Below are positions 1 through 9,264 of a stretch of DNA of 64,000 nt, piece by piece. A program made the translations under genes and the position numbers. The DNA is from Pseudomonadota bacterium. Lineage in GTDB: Bacteria > Pseudomonadota > Gammaproteobacteria > Steroidobacterales > Steroidobacteraceae. The notes under the pieces were generated by a model that was not told where the DNA came from, made no database searches, and saw only the letters and a list, made by a program, of their open reading frames with translations. The stretch covers positions 42,242 through 106,241 of the forward strand of contig JAJYUA010000011.1 in the NCBI GenBank assembly GCA_021792755.1. The letters are read 5' to 3'. Positions within the stretch are counted from its first letter, which is position 1. Every line of letters begins with the position of its first letter.

Positions 1-2103
1 GATCCAGTGCGCCACGATCAGCGGGCCGGCGAGCACCTGCTCGAGCACGGCGCCGTCCGTGTCCTGCTGCCAGCGGTACTCGTGCAGGAAGACCCGCCCC
101 TCGAGGTCGATGCCGCGCGTCCGCTCGCGCGGCGCGAGGATGAACGCGGCATTGCCGGCGAGCCCCCACTCGGGCCGCACTTCGGCCCAGTCCCGCGTGC
201 GCCGCCGCAGGCGGCGCAGCAAGGCCGCCTCATGTCCGGCGAGGTGCGCCAGACCGAGAGCGGCGGCGCGCTCGCGGCGCACCTGGGCCCCGGCGCGCGC
301 CAGGCTCGCGCGCAGTCGCTTCAGATCGGCCGCATGGCTCGGCGGGAGGTGCTGCGGATCGAACAGCTCGACGGTGTCCGTCACGGTGTCGTGCAGTCCG
401 GCGATGACCACGGTGTGCTCGGGAATATCCACGCCGAGTTCGGCGAGCGCGTGCCGTACGGTCGAATCGTTCAACAGGTCGGCGAGAATCCGTGCGTTGA
501 CATCGCCGCCGTGGCCACCGCAGGCGCCGCAGGCGAGCGCTGCGGCCTGCGGATTGTTGGTGGTGCGCGCACCGTGCCCGATGAGCACGAGCAGGCGGGC
601 CAAGGGCCGCTCGAGCGCCATGGCGCCGAGGATCCGCGCCGCCAGCCGCGCCTGTTCGGCGAGCGCTTCGGGGCCGCTACCGCTGAGATGCGGCCGCAGC
701 GAGGCATGCACGGCGCGCGCGAGCCCTGTGCGCGTGAGGTTCTCCGGCGCCCACCCGAATGCCCGGGCGAGCAGCTTCGGCAGATAGGCGAGACCGAGGA
801 TTTCCACCGTGCTGAACGCGCCGGTGGGCATGCGCGCGAAGGGCTGCAGACTCGCGCGCTGCCGCAGTGTCCGCTGGCGCTGCTCGGCCAGGCGCTCGTC
901 CTCGGCGGCGTTGCCGCTCGTCTCGAACGCGGTGAGTGTCGGAGCGAGCAGCGCCGGCAGCTGGGGTCGCTCGAGGGAGGTGCCGAGCGGCGTGTAGCGC
1001 AGCGGTAGTCCGAAGAAGCCGGCGAAGCCGTACGTACGCACGCCACGATCGACCTGCTCGAGGGCGCGGCGCATGCGCTCGGAGCGCACATCGATGCAGA
1101 AGACCAGCTGCGCGTGCGGCGGTGCGGGTGGTCCAGTCGAGTCCGCGCCGCCAGGGGCGCTCAGCGCGGCGAACAGACGCTCCTGGTAGGCGAGCTCATG
1201 CGCGCGCTGCCAGAGCAGGTCGATGGCGAGCGATCCGCGCAGCTCGCTGTCGGCCGGCACGTTCCACTGCGCAAGCCAGTCTCGCCACACCGAATGCTCA
1301 TCGTGCCGCCCGTCGTGCATCAGCGCCTCCCAGGCCAGCCGGATCACCAGCAATTGCGCCAAGTGCCCGTCATCGGCGCCGGCGAGCGTTGCTTCCCAGC
1401 GCAGAAAAGCGCACCAGGCGGCCCAGCCCCCGATGCGCTGGACAATCACCTCGAGCAGATCGCACAGCTGCGTCTCGCGCATCGCCAGTCGATCGAGCGC
1501 CCAGTCGAGTGCCGCGTCGGCCGTCCCGGGCAGCGCCGTGGCACGGGGATGCAGCGGCTTGAAGCGCCGATCCTCGAGCAGCGCCGCGCGCCAGTCCGCG
1601 AACAGTCCGGGCAGGCGCTGCGGCCGCCAGTCGGCCTGCTGCCGATCGAAGTAGGCTGCGCAGAACTCGCTGATCTGCTGCGTGATGCGCACTCGCCAGG
1701 GTACGCCACCGCTGCGGCGAGGGTCGCAGTCGAGCTGGTCGCTGAGCAGCGGCAGCCCGCGCGCGGCGCCGGCGGGTTGCTCGAGGGCTCGCACCGCGGC
1801 CTGCGCGCTCGGCACGGTGGACTGTTCGCGCAGGGCCTGCTCGAGGTGGGCCGGCTGGATCTGTCCTTGCCGCCAGGCACGCAGATACTCATCGCGCGCC
1901 AGTGTCAGGGGCGCGCCGCACAGCCGCCGCAGCCGCTCGGCCGCCACACCGAAGCGCAGTGCCCGATATCCCCAGTAGGGGCTGACCGCAACCTGCCGAT
2001 CGATCGGCCAGGCGGGCGCCACGGTGCGGCAGGCCGCCTCGAGCGCCGCGCGGCGCAGATCCGGGGTGCTTCGGCACGCGGCCGCTGTGTTTGCGTCGCT
2101 CAA
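1..2103 (-). CDS. dabA: DabA inorganic carbon transporter subunit (DUF2309), 3' end cut by window edge
   Basis: The minus strand is open from 2103 to the left edge (701 codons). DabA is the zinc-binding, carbonic-anhydrase-like subunit of the DAB CO2/bicarbonate-accumulation complex at the inner membrane. The sequence shows the FCIDVRSE segment with Cys336 and Asp338, and the segment GHGARTTNN...ACGACGG with His510 and Cys525. The spacings (C-x-D, about 174 residues to the His, then 15 to the Cys) match the four zinc/active-site residues described for Halothiobacillus DabA. The start is TTG at 2103; its TTGA overlaps the TGA stop of dabB, so the two are translationally coupled. About 100 C-terminal residues should lie outside the window. 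Identification is secure; substrate preference cannot be told from sequence. Confidence 0.93.
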   Translation of the reverse strand, partial: MSDANTAAACRSTPDLRRAALEAACRTVAPAWPIDRQVAVSPYWGYRALRFGVAAERLRRLCGAPLTLARDEYLRAWRQGQIQPAHLEQALREQSTVPSAQAAVRALEQPAGAARGLPLLSDQLDCDPRRSGGVPWRVRITQQISEFCAAYFDRQQADWRPQRLPGLFADWRAALLEDRRFKPLHPRATALPGTADAALDWALDRLAMRETQLCDLLEVIVQRIGGWAAWCAFLRWEATLAGADDGHLAQLLVIRLAWEALMHDGRHDEHSVWRDWLAQWNVPADSELRGSLAIDLLWQRAHELAYQERLFAALSAPGGADSTGPPAPPHAQLVFCIDVRSERMRRALEQVDRGVRTYGFAGFFGLPLRYTPLGTSLERPQLPALLAPTLTAFETSGNAAEDERLAEQRQRTLRQRASLQPFARMPTGAFSTVEILGLAYLPKLLARAFGWAPENLTRTGLARAVHASLRPHLSGSGPEALAEQARLAARILGAMALERPLARLLVLIGHGARTTNNPQAAALACGACGGHGGDVNARILADLLNDSTVRHALAELGVDIPEHTVVIAGLHDTVTDTVELFDPQHLPPSHAADLKRLRASLARAGAQVRRERAAALGLAHLAGHEAALLRRLRRRTRDWAEVRPEWGLAGNAAFILAPRERTRGIDLEGRVFLHEYRWQQDTDGAVLEQVLAGPLIVAHWI

Positions 2104-3653
2104 GCCGCCCCGCCCTCGCGTTGGGCCAGCCACTGGCCGAGGCGCCCGTGCGCGCTGCGCACGCCGCGCCAGGGCCATTGCGAGGTGACCAGCCGCGTGA
2201 CCGGCTCGTCGAGAAAGTACCCGGCCGCCGCCCAGGCGTACAGGCGCGAGCGATGGGCCGCGGGGCCGGCGCGCCAGGCGTGCGCCTGCGCCCAGTACAG
2301 CCCGAGCAGACAGAGCGCGCCGTACAGCGCGAGTGCCGGTGCGGGCCGCGCCGAGGCGACGGCAAGGCCGCGGCTCATCGCCACGTGCCAGAGCAGATAC
2401 AACTGCACGGCAAGCGCGGCCGCCAGCAGGCTGCGAGCCCGAGTGAGCCGATCCGGCGCAGCTTCCCACAGGAGCGTCGCGACGCCGAATGTGCACAGCA
2501 GCAGTGCGATCCAGGGGAGCGCGGGGGCGTGCAGCACAGCGTGCCACAGCTGCGCCGAGGATGTGACGAGGCCGGCTGTGACTGCAAGCCCCAACAGGGG
2601 TGCGACTCGCGGGCGCGCCCCCGGCTGCGGTTGCATGCGCTCCGCGCCGCTCTCGCGCACCGCCTCCCCGGAGGAGAGGAACGCGTGCGCCTTGTAGAGC
2701 GCATGCCCGAGCAGGTGCAGCAGCGCCAGAGCGTACAGCCCCAGACCGCATTCGGTTGCCATGAGGCCCATCTGCGAGCAGGTGGACCAGGCAAGCCGCC
2801 CCTTGCGCGTCGGGCAGGTCATCAGGGTCAGTCCGGCGAGCACCGCGGTCGCGCCGCCGACGATCACCAGCAGTGCCTGGGCGGGGAGCGATGCGCTGAT
2901 CAGCGGTGCGAGGCGGATCAGCACGTAGCCGCCGAGGTTGACGACGCCGGCGTGCATCAGCGCCGAGACGCTGGTCGGCGCCTCCATCACCTGCACCAGC
3001 CAGCCATGCAGCGGCAGCTGAGCGGATTTCAGCAGCACGGCTGCGGCGATCAGCAGCGCCGCGCACTGCAGGTCGGCGCCGGCGGCGCCGTGCGCGCCGG
3101 TCAGTTGCGCCAGGCGCGTCAGTTCGAGCGTATGCCAGCGCCGATAGAGCAGCAGCGCCGCGCCGAGCAGGCAGATCTCGGCGAGGCGGCTGGCGAGGAA
3201 TTTCTTGCGGGCGGCGACGCGCGCTCCCGGTCGCTCGCGATAGTGCCTCAGCAGCGGATGCAGCGCGGCGCTGCTGGCGGCCCAGCCCAGCGCCAGTACC
3301 GCGAAGTTGCGTGCCGCAACCACTGCGCTGACGCCGGCGAGCGTCAGCAGCAGCGCACAGACGAAACGCTGCTCGGTGGCCTCGCCGCTGAGGTTGCCGC
3401 GTGAGTAACGGGCGATCACCCAGCCGAGAAACGCGATCAAGGTCATGACTGCGGCCGCCGGGGCGTTGTGCGGGCCGATGACACGACCTGGCACCAAGTG
3501 GCTCGCATCGCCGGCAAGCGCCGCGCCGAGCGCCCCGACCGAGGCGCACGCGAGCGCCGACCAGACCGAACGGCGGCGCACCGCCGCGCCGGCCGCCCCG
3601 AGCAGGTACAGCAACGGGACGAGCCAGGCGGTCCAGTGCGGGTGATGCGGCAT
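2100..3653 (-). CDS. dabB: DabB, NuoL/MrpA-like membrane subunit of the DAB inorganic carbon pump
   Basis: A 517-residue, very hydrophobic protein of the NADH-quinone oxidoreductase subunit L / antiporter-like family. It has many transmembrane helices and the family's typical core (WLVQVMEAPTSVSALMHAG around residue 220, with the conserved Lys/His-containing helices around it). In DAB systems this subunit is proposed to couple cation flux to DabA-dependent hydration and trapping of CO2. It sits directly upstream of dabA and overlaps it by four bases, which distinguishes it from a respiratory nuoL or an mrp gene. The start ATG at 3653 lies 74 bp from the divergent LysR gene, so the two probably share a promoter region. 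Confidence 0.9.
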   Translation of the reverse strand: MPHHPHWTAWLVPLLYLLGAAGAAVRRRSVWSALACASVGALGAALAGDASHLVPGRVIGPHNAPAAAVMTLIAFLGWVIARYSRGNLSGEATEQRFVCALLLTLAGVSAVVAARNFAVLALGWAASSAALHPLLRHYRERPGARVAARKKFLASRLAEICLLGAALLLYRRWHTLELTRLAQLTGAHGAAGADLQCAALLIAAAVLLKSAQLPLHGWLVQVMEAPTSVSALMHAGVVNLGGYVLIRLAPLISASLPAQALLVIVGGATAVLAGLTLMTCPTRKGRLAWSTCSQMGLMATECGLGLYALALLHLLGHALYKAHAFLSSGEAVRESGAERMQPQPGARPRVAPLLGLAVTAGLVTSSAQLWHAVLHAPALPWIALLLCTFGVATLLWEAAPDRLTRARSLLAAALAVQLYLLWHVAMSRGLAVASARPAPALALYGALCLLGLYWAQAHAWRAGPAAHRSRLYAWAAAGYFLDEPVTRLVTSQWPWRGVRSAHGRLGQWLAQREGGAA

Positions 3654-3727
3654 GCGTACTCCGTGGGTGCTGGCGATGCGGCGCAGTATCGGCGCGGGAC
3701 TGCGAGCTGTAAAATAGAAAGAACAGA

Positions 3728-4657
3728 ATGAATCGTTCCATGAAACAGAACATGCGCAACCTTAACTTCCGTCACCTGCTGTATTTCTGGAGCGTCGCTC
3801 AGCGCGGGCATCTCACCCAGGCCGCCGAGCAGCTGCGCGTGTCGCAATCGGCATTGTCGGCCCAGATCCGCCAGCTCGAGACGTATCTCGGTCAGCCGCT
3901 GTTCGAGCGTTCCGGCCGTTCGCTGCACCTGACGGAGTTCGGTGCCGTGGTGCTCGATTACGCCGACAGCATCTTCGGGCTCGGCCAGGAGCTGATGGCG
4001 ACGGTGCGCGGTGGACTCGGGCAGCGCCAGCAGCACCTCCGCGTCGGGGTAGTGGCCACGCTATCGCGCAACTTCACGGAAAATCTGCTGCGCCCCGTGT
4101 TTGGTCGTCCGGAGATCCGCCTGACGCTGCAGTCGGGCAGTCTCGCGGAGTTGCTCGAGCAGCTGCGCGTGCACAACCTCGATCTGCTGCTCTCGAACCG
4201 TCCGGTCGTGGCCGAGGCCGAGCGGCCGTGGCGCTGCATGCCGCTCTCGCGCCAGTCGGTGTGTCTGATCGGACCACCGCGCCTCGGGCGGCGGCGCTTG
4301 CGTCTGCCCGATGACCTGGTCGGCCTGCCGCTGGTGCTGCCCGGACCGAGCAGTGACGTGCGCACCCATTTCGACTTGTGGTGCGAGCGTAAGCGCATCT
4401 CGGTCGAGGTCGCCGCTGAGGTCGACGACATGGCGATGCTGCGTCTGCTGGCGCGCGATTCCGGCGCAGTCGCGGTACTGCCCGAGGTGGTCGTCCAGGA
4501 CGAGTTGCGCGAGGGCCGACTGCAGCGCTACTGCGCGATTCCCGGGGTGTTCGAGCACTTCTATGCCATCACCGCGTTCCGCCACAGCCCCTCGCCGCTG
4601 GTGCAGCGGCTGCTCACGCGAGGCCATTATCGAGCTTCGGCCGGCGCGCCGGTGTAG
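3728..4657 (+). CDS. LysR-family transcriptional regulator, divergent from dabBA
   Basis: A 309-residue LysR regulator. The N-terminal winged helix-turn-helix reads FRHLLYFWSVAQRGHLTQAA then VSQSALSAQIRQLE (about residues 14-50), followed by a substrate-binding-like effector domain. The profile looks closest to NhaR-like LysR proteins. LysR genes next to DUF2309/NuoL-like pairs are a recurrent arrangement, and the divergent layout suggests control of dabBA in response to CO2 or a metabolite, but the inducer is unknown. Translation may begin at 3728 or at the in-frame ATG at 3740; the longer form is reported. The 74-bp divergent gap is comparatively A-rich (TAAAATAGAAAG near 3710). Confidence 0.88.
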   Translation: MNRSMKQNMRNLNFRHLLYFWSVAQRGHLTQAAEQLRVSQSALSAQIRQLETYLGQPLFERSGRSLHLTEFGAVVLDYADSIFGLGQELMATVRGGLGQRQQHLRVGVVATLSRNFTENLLRPVFGRPEIRLTLQSGSLAELLEQLRVHNLDLLLSNRPVVAEAERPWRCMPLSRQSVCLIGPPRLGRRRLRLPDDLVGLPLVLPGPSSDVRTHFDLWCERKRISVEVAAEVDDMAMLRLLARDSGAVAVLPEVVVQDELREGRLQRYCAIPGVFEHFYAITAFRHSPSPLVQRLLTRGHYRASAGAPV

Positions 4658-5853
4658 CCCGGATTGAGGGTCGGCCCTGCAAGCGGCCGCCCAACCGTTG
4701 GATCGGTGCGCTGTGCATGCGCGGATCAGCGGCAGAACCTCGTCGATCGGGGCGTCCTTCACCACGGCGTTCCCGCAGGCTCAATCCAGGCGCGCGAGCC
4801 ATTGCGAGATCGTCGCGCGCTGGCGGGCCACGAGGGCGACGCGCACCTTTTTTCCCTGAGCGGTGAGCGCACCCCGGCGGATCGGCGGGATCTCCCCGCG
4901 GTGATCTGGCCGCGGATATCCTCGCGGAAGGCCCGCAGGTAGCCGCGCGATGCGATGCGGCGCCGGGGCGTGAGCCCGCAATGACTGGCTATGTCGTCAG
5001 GGCGTCCGTCACCTGGTCCGGTTGCGCGAGTTCGTCGACGTGGGCGCCAGGAGGCGCTTCACGCGACTCCGACGGACGCCGACCTGGACGAGGCGACCCT
5101 CAAGTCCCAAACCGGCGCGACCGTCACCGTCGAGGGCACACTGAAGAGGTTTGCGCCGTCATCGCCGCGTACCAGAGGGGATCGTGGTGGGTCGCGCCAA
5201 ACAGGTGAGGGCGCGCGCGAAGGTGCAGAAGATTGTCGGGGAAGGAGCGCGCCAGCGCCACCGGTTCGATCATTGAAATGAGGAAAGCAGGCTTGTTCGA
5301 CAACCCGGAGATCCCGGGCGAGAGTGGCTCTGCGCTCGAGGAGCGGGGCTTGCCCTGGCGGGTGACATCCGCCTCGGGCGTCGTGCTCGTTTTGCTCAAG
5401 AAGCGAGAACTGCGAGGAAAGAAGCAGGATGGGAAGCGGGTGTATGGAAAGTAGGACAAAACGGCACGTCATACCGCATGACGTAGCGGGGCGCGCGAGA
5501 CGTCGAAGGGCGCCGTCGTATCGGGCCGGCGCAGCTGCCGTAGCTATTGCAGCGGGCGCAGCGAGGTTGGCGTAGGTGGAGGATCCTGGTTCCGGCGGGC
5601 GCCGACTGCCTGGAATGTTTCAGGCACTCAGAAACCACGCGGGCGCAAAGCGGGTCGCGCAGTGGATGAAGTCAGCCCTGCCATCGCAGCGGGCGCCGCG
5701 CGAGATACGCAACTCGTGGGGGAAACCCGGTGCCAAGGATCGCTGGCTCGACGACCGATACTTTCGCCTGGCCCAAGACGGTAATGCTTCGTGCGCTTTC
5801 GGTGAGGGTGCGTGACCCTGTGTGATTTGCCCTGACCCGCTGGGCAGCGGCGG
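4658..5853. other. About 1.2 kb without a recognisable gene
   Basis: Reading frames here are short, of unusual composition and resemble no family I know. One feature stands out: a perfect inverted repeat ACGTCAT-ACCGC-ATGACGT at 5466-5484. The stretch runs straight into an IS66 transposase fragment and is probably decayed mobile or intergenic DNA. A short minus-strand segment near 4790-4870 has a vaguely helix-turn-helix-like C-terminus (RQRATISQWLARLD), but this is too weak to call. Confidence 0.5.
5466..5484. repeat. Perfect 7-bp-arm inverted repeat
   Basis: ACGTCAT, 5-nt spacer, ATGACGT. It lies in gene-free DNA. It could be a protein-binding dyad or part of a mobile-element end. There is no T-run, so it is not a clear terminator. 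Confidence 0.45.
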
Positions 5854-6165
5854 ATGGGGGTGCCGCTGCCGGCGGCGACCCAGTGGGATTGGGTGAAGGC
5901 AGGCGCCGAGAAGTACGTCTCGGTGCACGAAAAGCGCATCCGCCAGGCCGCCCGGGACGCGCTCGTGCACAACGACGACACGACGATGAAGATCCTGCAT
6001 CTCAAGCGCGAGCAGCGTGCGGCGGCCCTGGGGAACGACGCCGAGGAGAGCCGCACGGGGGTGTTTACCTCCGGGATCGTCACGGTCGGTGCCGGCCGCA
6101 AGATCGTGCTGTTCTGCACCGCGGTGATACACGCCGAAGAGAGCCTCGATCAAGTCCTCAAGCGC
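5854..6165 (+). pseudogene. IS66-family transposase, internal fragment
   Basis: About 105 codons match the central DDE region of IS66-type transposases: GVPLPAATQWDWVKAGAEKY, then RQAARDALVHNDDTTMKIL (the conserved HNDDT carrying a catalytic Asp), then RTGVFTSGIV and a trailing HAEESLDQVLKRI. Both the N-terminal half and the C-terminal half are missing. The 3' side stops exactly at the terminal inverted repeat of an IS4-family remnant at 6166, showing that the IS4 element inserted into this gene. Non-functional. Confidence 0.88.
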
Positions 6166-6543
6166 ATCGCCGCTAAGTTAACTTTGGAGGAATTTCTTGG
6201 CACCGGCTATCTTATTGTATGAGGTCACGCGAGCACGGCCTGCACAGAAGCGCCGTCGCTTCCGTTTCTCCTTGCGTTTCTCCAGCAGATGATCTCTGAT
6301 CCGCACGCGCAACCAGGGCGGTTCGACCCGTATCTCGGGGCGACCGATGCGGGGATGCTCCGCGTGCACCCGCTCCCATTCCCACTCGGTGCCGAACGCG
6401 AAACAGGTGGCTTTGATGTAGTGATCGACCAGGGTGGGAAGGAGCTTGTCGACCGACAACAGTTCCGGCGCGATGTCGGTGGTTGCAGCAATTTGTCCCT
6501 GCGAGACTTGCAACGTGTCGTACAGAATGGCCGTGGCGTAAAT
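6166..6543 (-). pseudogene. IS4-family transposase C-terminal remnant with its right terminal repeat
   Basis: The minus strand encodes the last ~120 residues of a transposase closely similar to the intact copy at 26883-28268 (IYATAILYDTLQVSQGQ here; VYATAILYNTLRTSQAQ there; both finish with WLRVRIRD.LLEKRKE.RKRRRFCAGRAR). The repeat ATCGCCGCTAAGTTAA at 6166-6181 equals the left terminal repeat of the intact element. The rest of the element, including the catalytic core, is lost. It is joined to an IS1634-family fragment on its other side. It is a divergent older copy, not a fresh duplicate. Confidence 0.88.
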
Positions 6544-7368
6544 TGGGTCCTGTGGTACTGGAACTCGCAGAAGGAGACCCTCGACCGTCTCGCGCGCGAG
6601 CACCGGATCGAGGCGGCCGACAAGGCTCTGCAGGCCCTCGCCGCGCGCGTGGGCGCCCCGCGCTCGCGCCTAAAGAGCCTCGAGCAGGTCAGCGCCGCAG
6701 CGCAGAAGATCCTTCAGGAGAAGCAGGTCGAGCGCTTCATTCGCGCCGAAGTGACGCTCCTCGAGGAAGAGCGCTTCACTCAGGCTACCCGTGGCCGTCC
6801 AGGTCCTCGCACCGCCTACATCCGCCACCCGCATCAGCGTCCCGTGCTGCACTGGCAGTCCGACGCCCAGGCGCGCCTCGATGAGGCGCGCACCGATGGG
6901 GTCTTCCCCTTGGTCACCAACGACGAGAAGCTCACCTTGAAGGAGGCGCTCGAGGCCTACAAGCATCAGCCTTCGCTTGAGAAGCGCCACGAGCAGCTGA
7001 AATCCGTCCTCGACGTCAGACCCGTGATGCTGAAGAATCACCTGCGCATCGAGGCGTTCCTGTTCCTGTACTTCCTGGCGCTGATGACCGAGGCGCTCAT
7101 CGAGCGCGACATCCGCGCGCGCATGCGCACCCTCGGTATCAAAAAACTGCCGCTGTACCCCGAAGAGCGCCCCTGCGCCGCTCCGACCACCGAGCGGTTG
7201 TTCGAGTTGTTCGCCGACCTACGGCGACATCGGCTCGTCGATGAGGCCGGACGCGTGCACCAGCGCTTCTACGACAAGCTCACCGAGCCGCAGCGAACCG
7301 TCTTGCGGCTCTTCAAGCTCTCAGCGCATGAATACCTCTCGGCCGCCGAGGAACCCGCCTCCGCCTGA
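6544..7368 (+). pseudogene. IS1634-family transposase, C-terminal part
   Basis: About 270 codons resemble the C-terminal half of IS1634 (IS4-superfamily) transposases: VFPLVTNDEKLTLKEALEAY, then KHQPSLEKRHEQLKSV, then HLRIEAFLFLYFLALMTEAL and LIERDIRARM. The N-terminal part with the first catalytic Asp is missing, cut at the junction with the IS4 remnant near 6544. The open frame extends artificially into the IS4 fragment (from 6289) but that part is antisense. The three-way IS junction indicates serial insertion and deletion. Confidence 0.82.
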
Positions 7369-7431
7369 ACGGGGCCGCGGAAATTGCCGGGAAATCACGT
7401 TCGAGATGCGCGGAATATAGGGTGGAAAGCC

Positions 7432-7453
7432 CTGAATAATATGAATTATTCAG
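7432..7453. repeat. Perfect hairpin CTGAATAAT-ATGA-ATTATTCAG
   Basis: Nine-base perfect arms with a 4-base loop, AT-rich within a GC-rich genome and 64 bp beyond the IS1634-family fragment. It could be an operator or part of an element end. There is no U-tract, so a simple intrinsic terminator is unlikely. Confidence 0.55.
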
Positions 7454-7595
7454 AACTTTCAAATACTTAAACGTGACAAGATGGAAGGAGTGAGCTGACC
7501 TGCATTCTGAGCGACGCCCGAAATGGGGCCGTGGCGCTGTCGACGCCAGCAGATGAGTTCGCCACTCTCATCATCGCCCCGGGGCGGCAAGTGCG

Positions 7596-7608
7596 CTCTT
7601 TAACAATC
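7596..7608 (+). promoter_or_regulatory. boxA-like antitermination sequence without an rRNA gene
   Basis: GCTCTTTAACAAT is identical over 13 bases to the core of the boxA element in E. coli rRNA leaders, the NusB/NusE (S10) binding site. It is followed by ACAATCTGTAGTAGGATCAC, which also has an rrn-leader/spacer flavour. No 16S, 23S or tRNA gene lies within the window near it. It may be a remnant of an rrn leader carried by mobile DNA or a true antitermination site in the leader of the AraC gene at 8049. Confidence 0.5.
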
Positions 7609-8048
7609 TGTAGTAGGATCACGCGTCAGATAAGACGCGGATTACCCGATGGGTTCGAAGCATGCAGGTCAGAGGCAGCGATCGCACATCGAAATACCCT
7701 GCCGTTGACAGTATCGATTGAGGAGCCTTACGATTCCGCGCACATCAGTTATGAAGCTACCGCACGCTTCATCAAAGAAGCGCGCGCAGGCCTGATCACG
7801 ACAAAGCGGGGGGTGAGTTTGTTGACGATCGTCACGCGGATGTGACGGGCCGCAGCACGGCCGCTGTCGCGGGGGCTGCGGTAACGCCGAATGCGGCGGA
7901 CATCGGGGCATCGAGATCTTTGCGATGCTTCGCTGTAGTGCATCTGCAGCAGGATCCTGCCCGACACCGAAATGAACCCGGACTTGCAGCTCACCGCAGC
8001 TGCGGCCGTCGGCGCGTTGCGCCGGGTGAAGTGGCAAGAGGCAAAACC

Positions 8049-9035
8049 ATGTGCACAGACAGCAACAGGCGAACGCCGGTGACTGTCGCCACCGGATCAG
8101 GCGCGATTGCCCACATTTGGCGACGCACGTTCGACGACTCTGAGGAGCAGGCCGGGTGCGTCGAATCCCTGTTTCCGCAGCGTTACTTTCAGGTCGGCGC
8201 CGGGCGATTCTGCGGTGAAATGACGAGCATCAATCTGGACGGTGTGCGGCTTTTCCGGGAGCGCGTCAATCGGCGCCTCATCCAGGAAGGCATGATGAAC
8301 GTAGCGAACATTTCCTGGATTCAGGGCCGCACGGGTCTGTTTCGCTGCAACGGCTTGGGCCTCGAGCCCGAAGGGGTCATGTCTTACGGAGCGCGCGCGG
8401 AGTTCGAGGTCGTCCTAGATGCGTGCGAGCTTATCGGCGTCGCCATCGCGCCCGAAGCGCTCACGAGCCACGGCGAGGAGGCAGCCGCGCCGTCGGCCAG
8501 GGTATCAGGCGGCCTTCGCTTTGTGTCAAGGGTCCTGGCCGCCCCCCTATGTCGAGCCGTGTCGCGGGCCCTCTTCACCGCGGATGTCAGCGGCAGTGCG
8601 CAGATGCCGTGCTGGCAGGCGCTGCGCCAGGAAATCCTCAGCTTGGCTTTGCCGATTGTCAATCTGCCAGAAGCTGCGGACCTCGGTCGTTCTCGCCAAA
8701 CCCATGCGCGAGTCGTCCGCTCGGCGAAGCGCGCCATCAATTCGGATCTAACGCACGCGGCGGGAATTTCGGACCTCTGCCGCGTGATAGGCGTATCCCG
8801 CCGCAACTTGTTTTACGCATTCGATGCGGTGCTGGGCCTGTCGCCGCACCAGTACCTGAAAACGGTTCGCCTGCACGCGGCACGACACGCACTAAAGCAT
8901 CTCGGACCTGACAAAGGGCGCATCAGCGATCTCGCCTGGGATTGCGGCTTCTCGAAACCCAGTCAGTTTGCCGCCGACTACAAGCGCCGTTTCGGTGAGT
9001 TGCCGTCGGAAACGACGCCGTGTTCCCCATCCTGA
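8049..9035 (+). CDS. AraC-family transcriptional regulator
   Basis: The 328-residue form starts at ATG 8049, preceded by an AAGAGG Shine-Dalgarno; an in-frame extension to 7842 is unlikely. The C-terminal ~100 residues carry the two AraC helix-turn-helix motifs (ISDLCRVIGVSRRNLFYAFD, then LGLSPHQYLKTVRLHAARHA, then a second helix ending CGFSKPSQFAADYKRRFGEL). The N-terminal region resembles the effector domain of EutR/ethanolamine-type and related AraC proteins rather than a cupin. It is encoded immediately upstream of a PLP decarboxylase and a TonB receptor on the same strand, so it is the obvious candidate regulator of that module. Inducer unknown. Confidence 0.85.
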   Translation: MCTDSNRRTPVTVATGSGAIAHIWRRTFDDSEEQAGCVESLFPQRYFQVGAGRFCGEMTSINLDGVRLFRERVNRRLIQEGMMNVANISWIQGRTGLFRCNGLGLEPEGVMSYGARAEFEVVLDACELIGVAIAPEALTSHGEEAAAPSARVSGGLRFVSRVLAAPLCRAVSRALFTADVSGSAQMPCWQALRQEILSLALPIVNLPEAADLGRSRQTHARVVRSAKRAINSDLTHAAGISDLCRVIGVSRRNLFYAFDAVLGLSPHQYLKTVRLHAARHALKHLGPDKGRISDLAWDCGFSKPSQFAADYKRRFGELPSETTPCSPS

Positions 9036-9108
9036 CGCCCGACAGACCCCTCCTCGGCTGATACCGGCGCCACTGCGCATAGGGCGCCGGCGTCCGTGGC
9101 GGCGCCGT

Positions 9109-9125
9109 TTTGCACTTTTCGGGTA
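9109..9125 (+). promoter_or_regulatory. Conserved upstream element of decarboxylase paralogues, copy 1
   Basis: TTTGCACTTTTCGGGTA lies 156 bp before the decarboxylase start. A near-identical TTTGCACTTTTTCGGTA lies 149 bp before the paralogous decarboxylase pseudogene (21646-21662). Most of the remaining upstream sequence has diverged, so this short element looks selectively retained and may be a promoter or activator site. Confidence 0.4.
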
Positions 9126-9264
9126 CCTGCGGCGCAGGTCACTTCGTAAACTTTTCAGCTAGCCGGCAAGGCGTGGTCCAGGCGCAGGTGCACACCTGTA
9201 TGGCCGCGCCCGCTTGCGCGCGCGGCACAGGAAATAGCGCCCTTCAAATTCCGGAGAAGCGGAC

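Larger units (their letters stand above)
7369..8048. other. Intergenic region between IS remnants and the AraC gene
   Basis: Lower GC than the surroundings at its left end. It holds a perfect hairpin at 7432-7453 and a canonical rrn boxA-like 13-mer at 7596-7608, listed separately. A 104-codon frame at 7531-7845 has no similarity I recognise and no good ribosome-binding site, so it is not called. Confidence 0.5.

Noticed and set aside
5233..5454. Small plus-strand open frame (73 codons)
   Set aside because: No family similarity seen, poor codon usage and located in debris.
7600..7660. Possible tRNA or rRNA fragment suggested by the boxA-like sequence and GGGTTCGAAG
   Set aside because: No cloverleaf can be drawn around the TTCGA string and no conserved rRNA sequence follows.
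7531..7845. 104-codon open frame in the gap before the AraC gene
   Set aside because: No recognisable domain, no ribosome-binding site, and it overlaps the boxA-like element.
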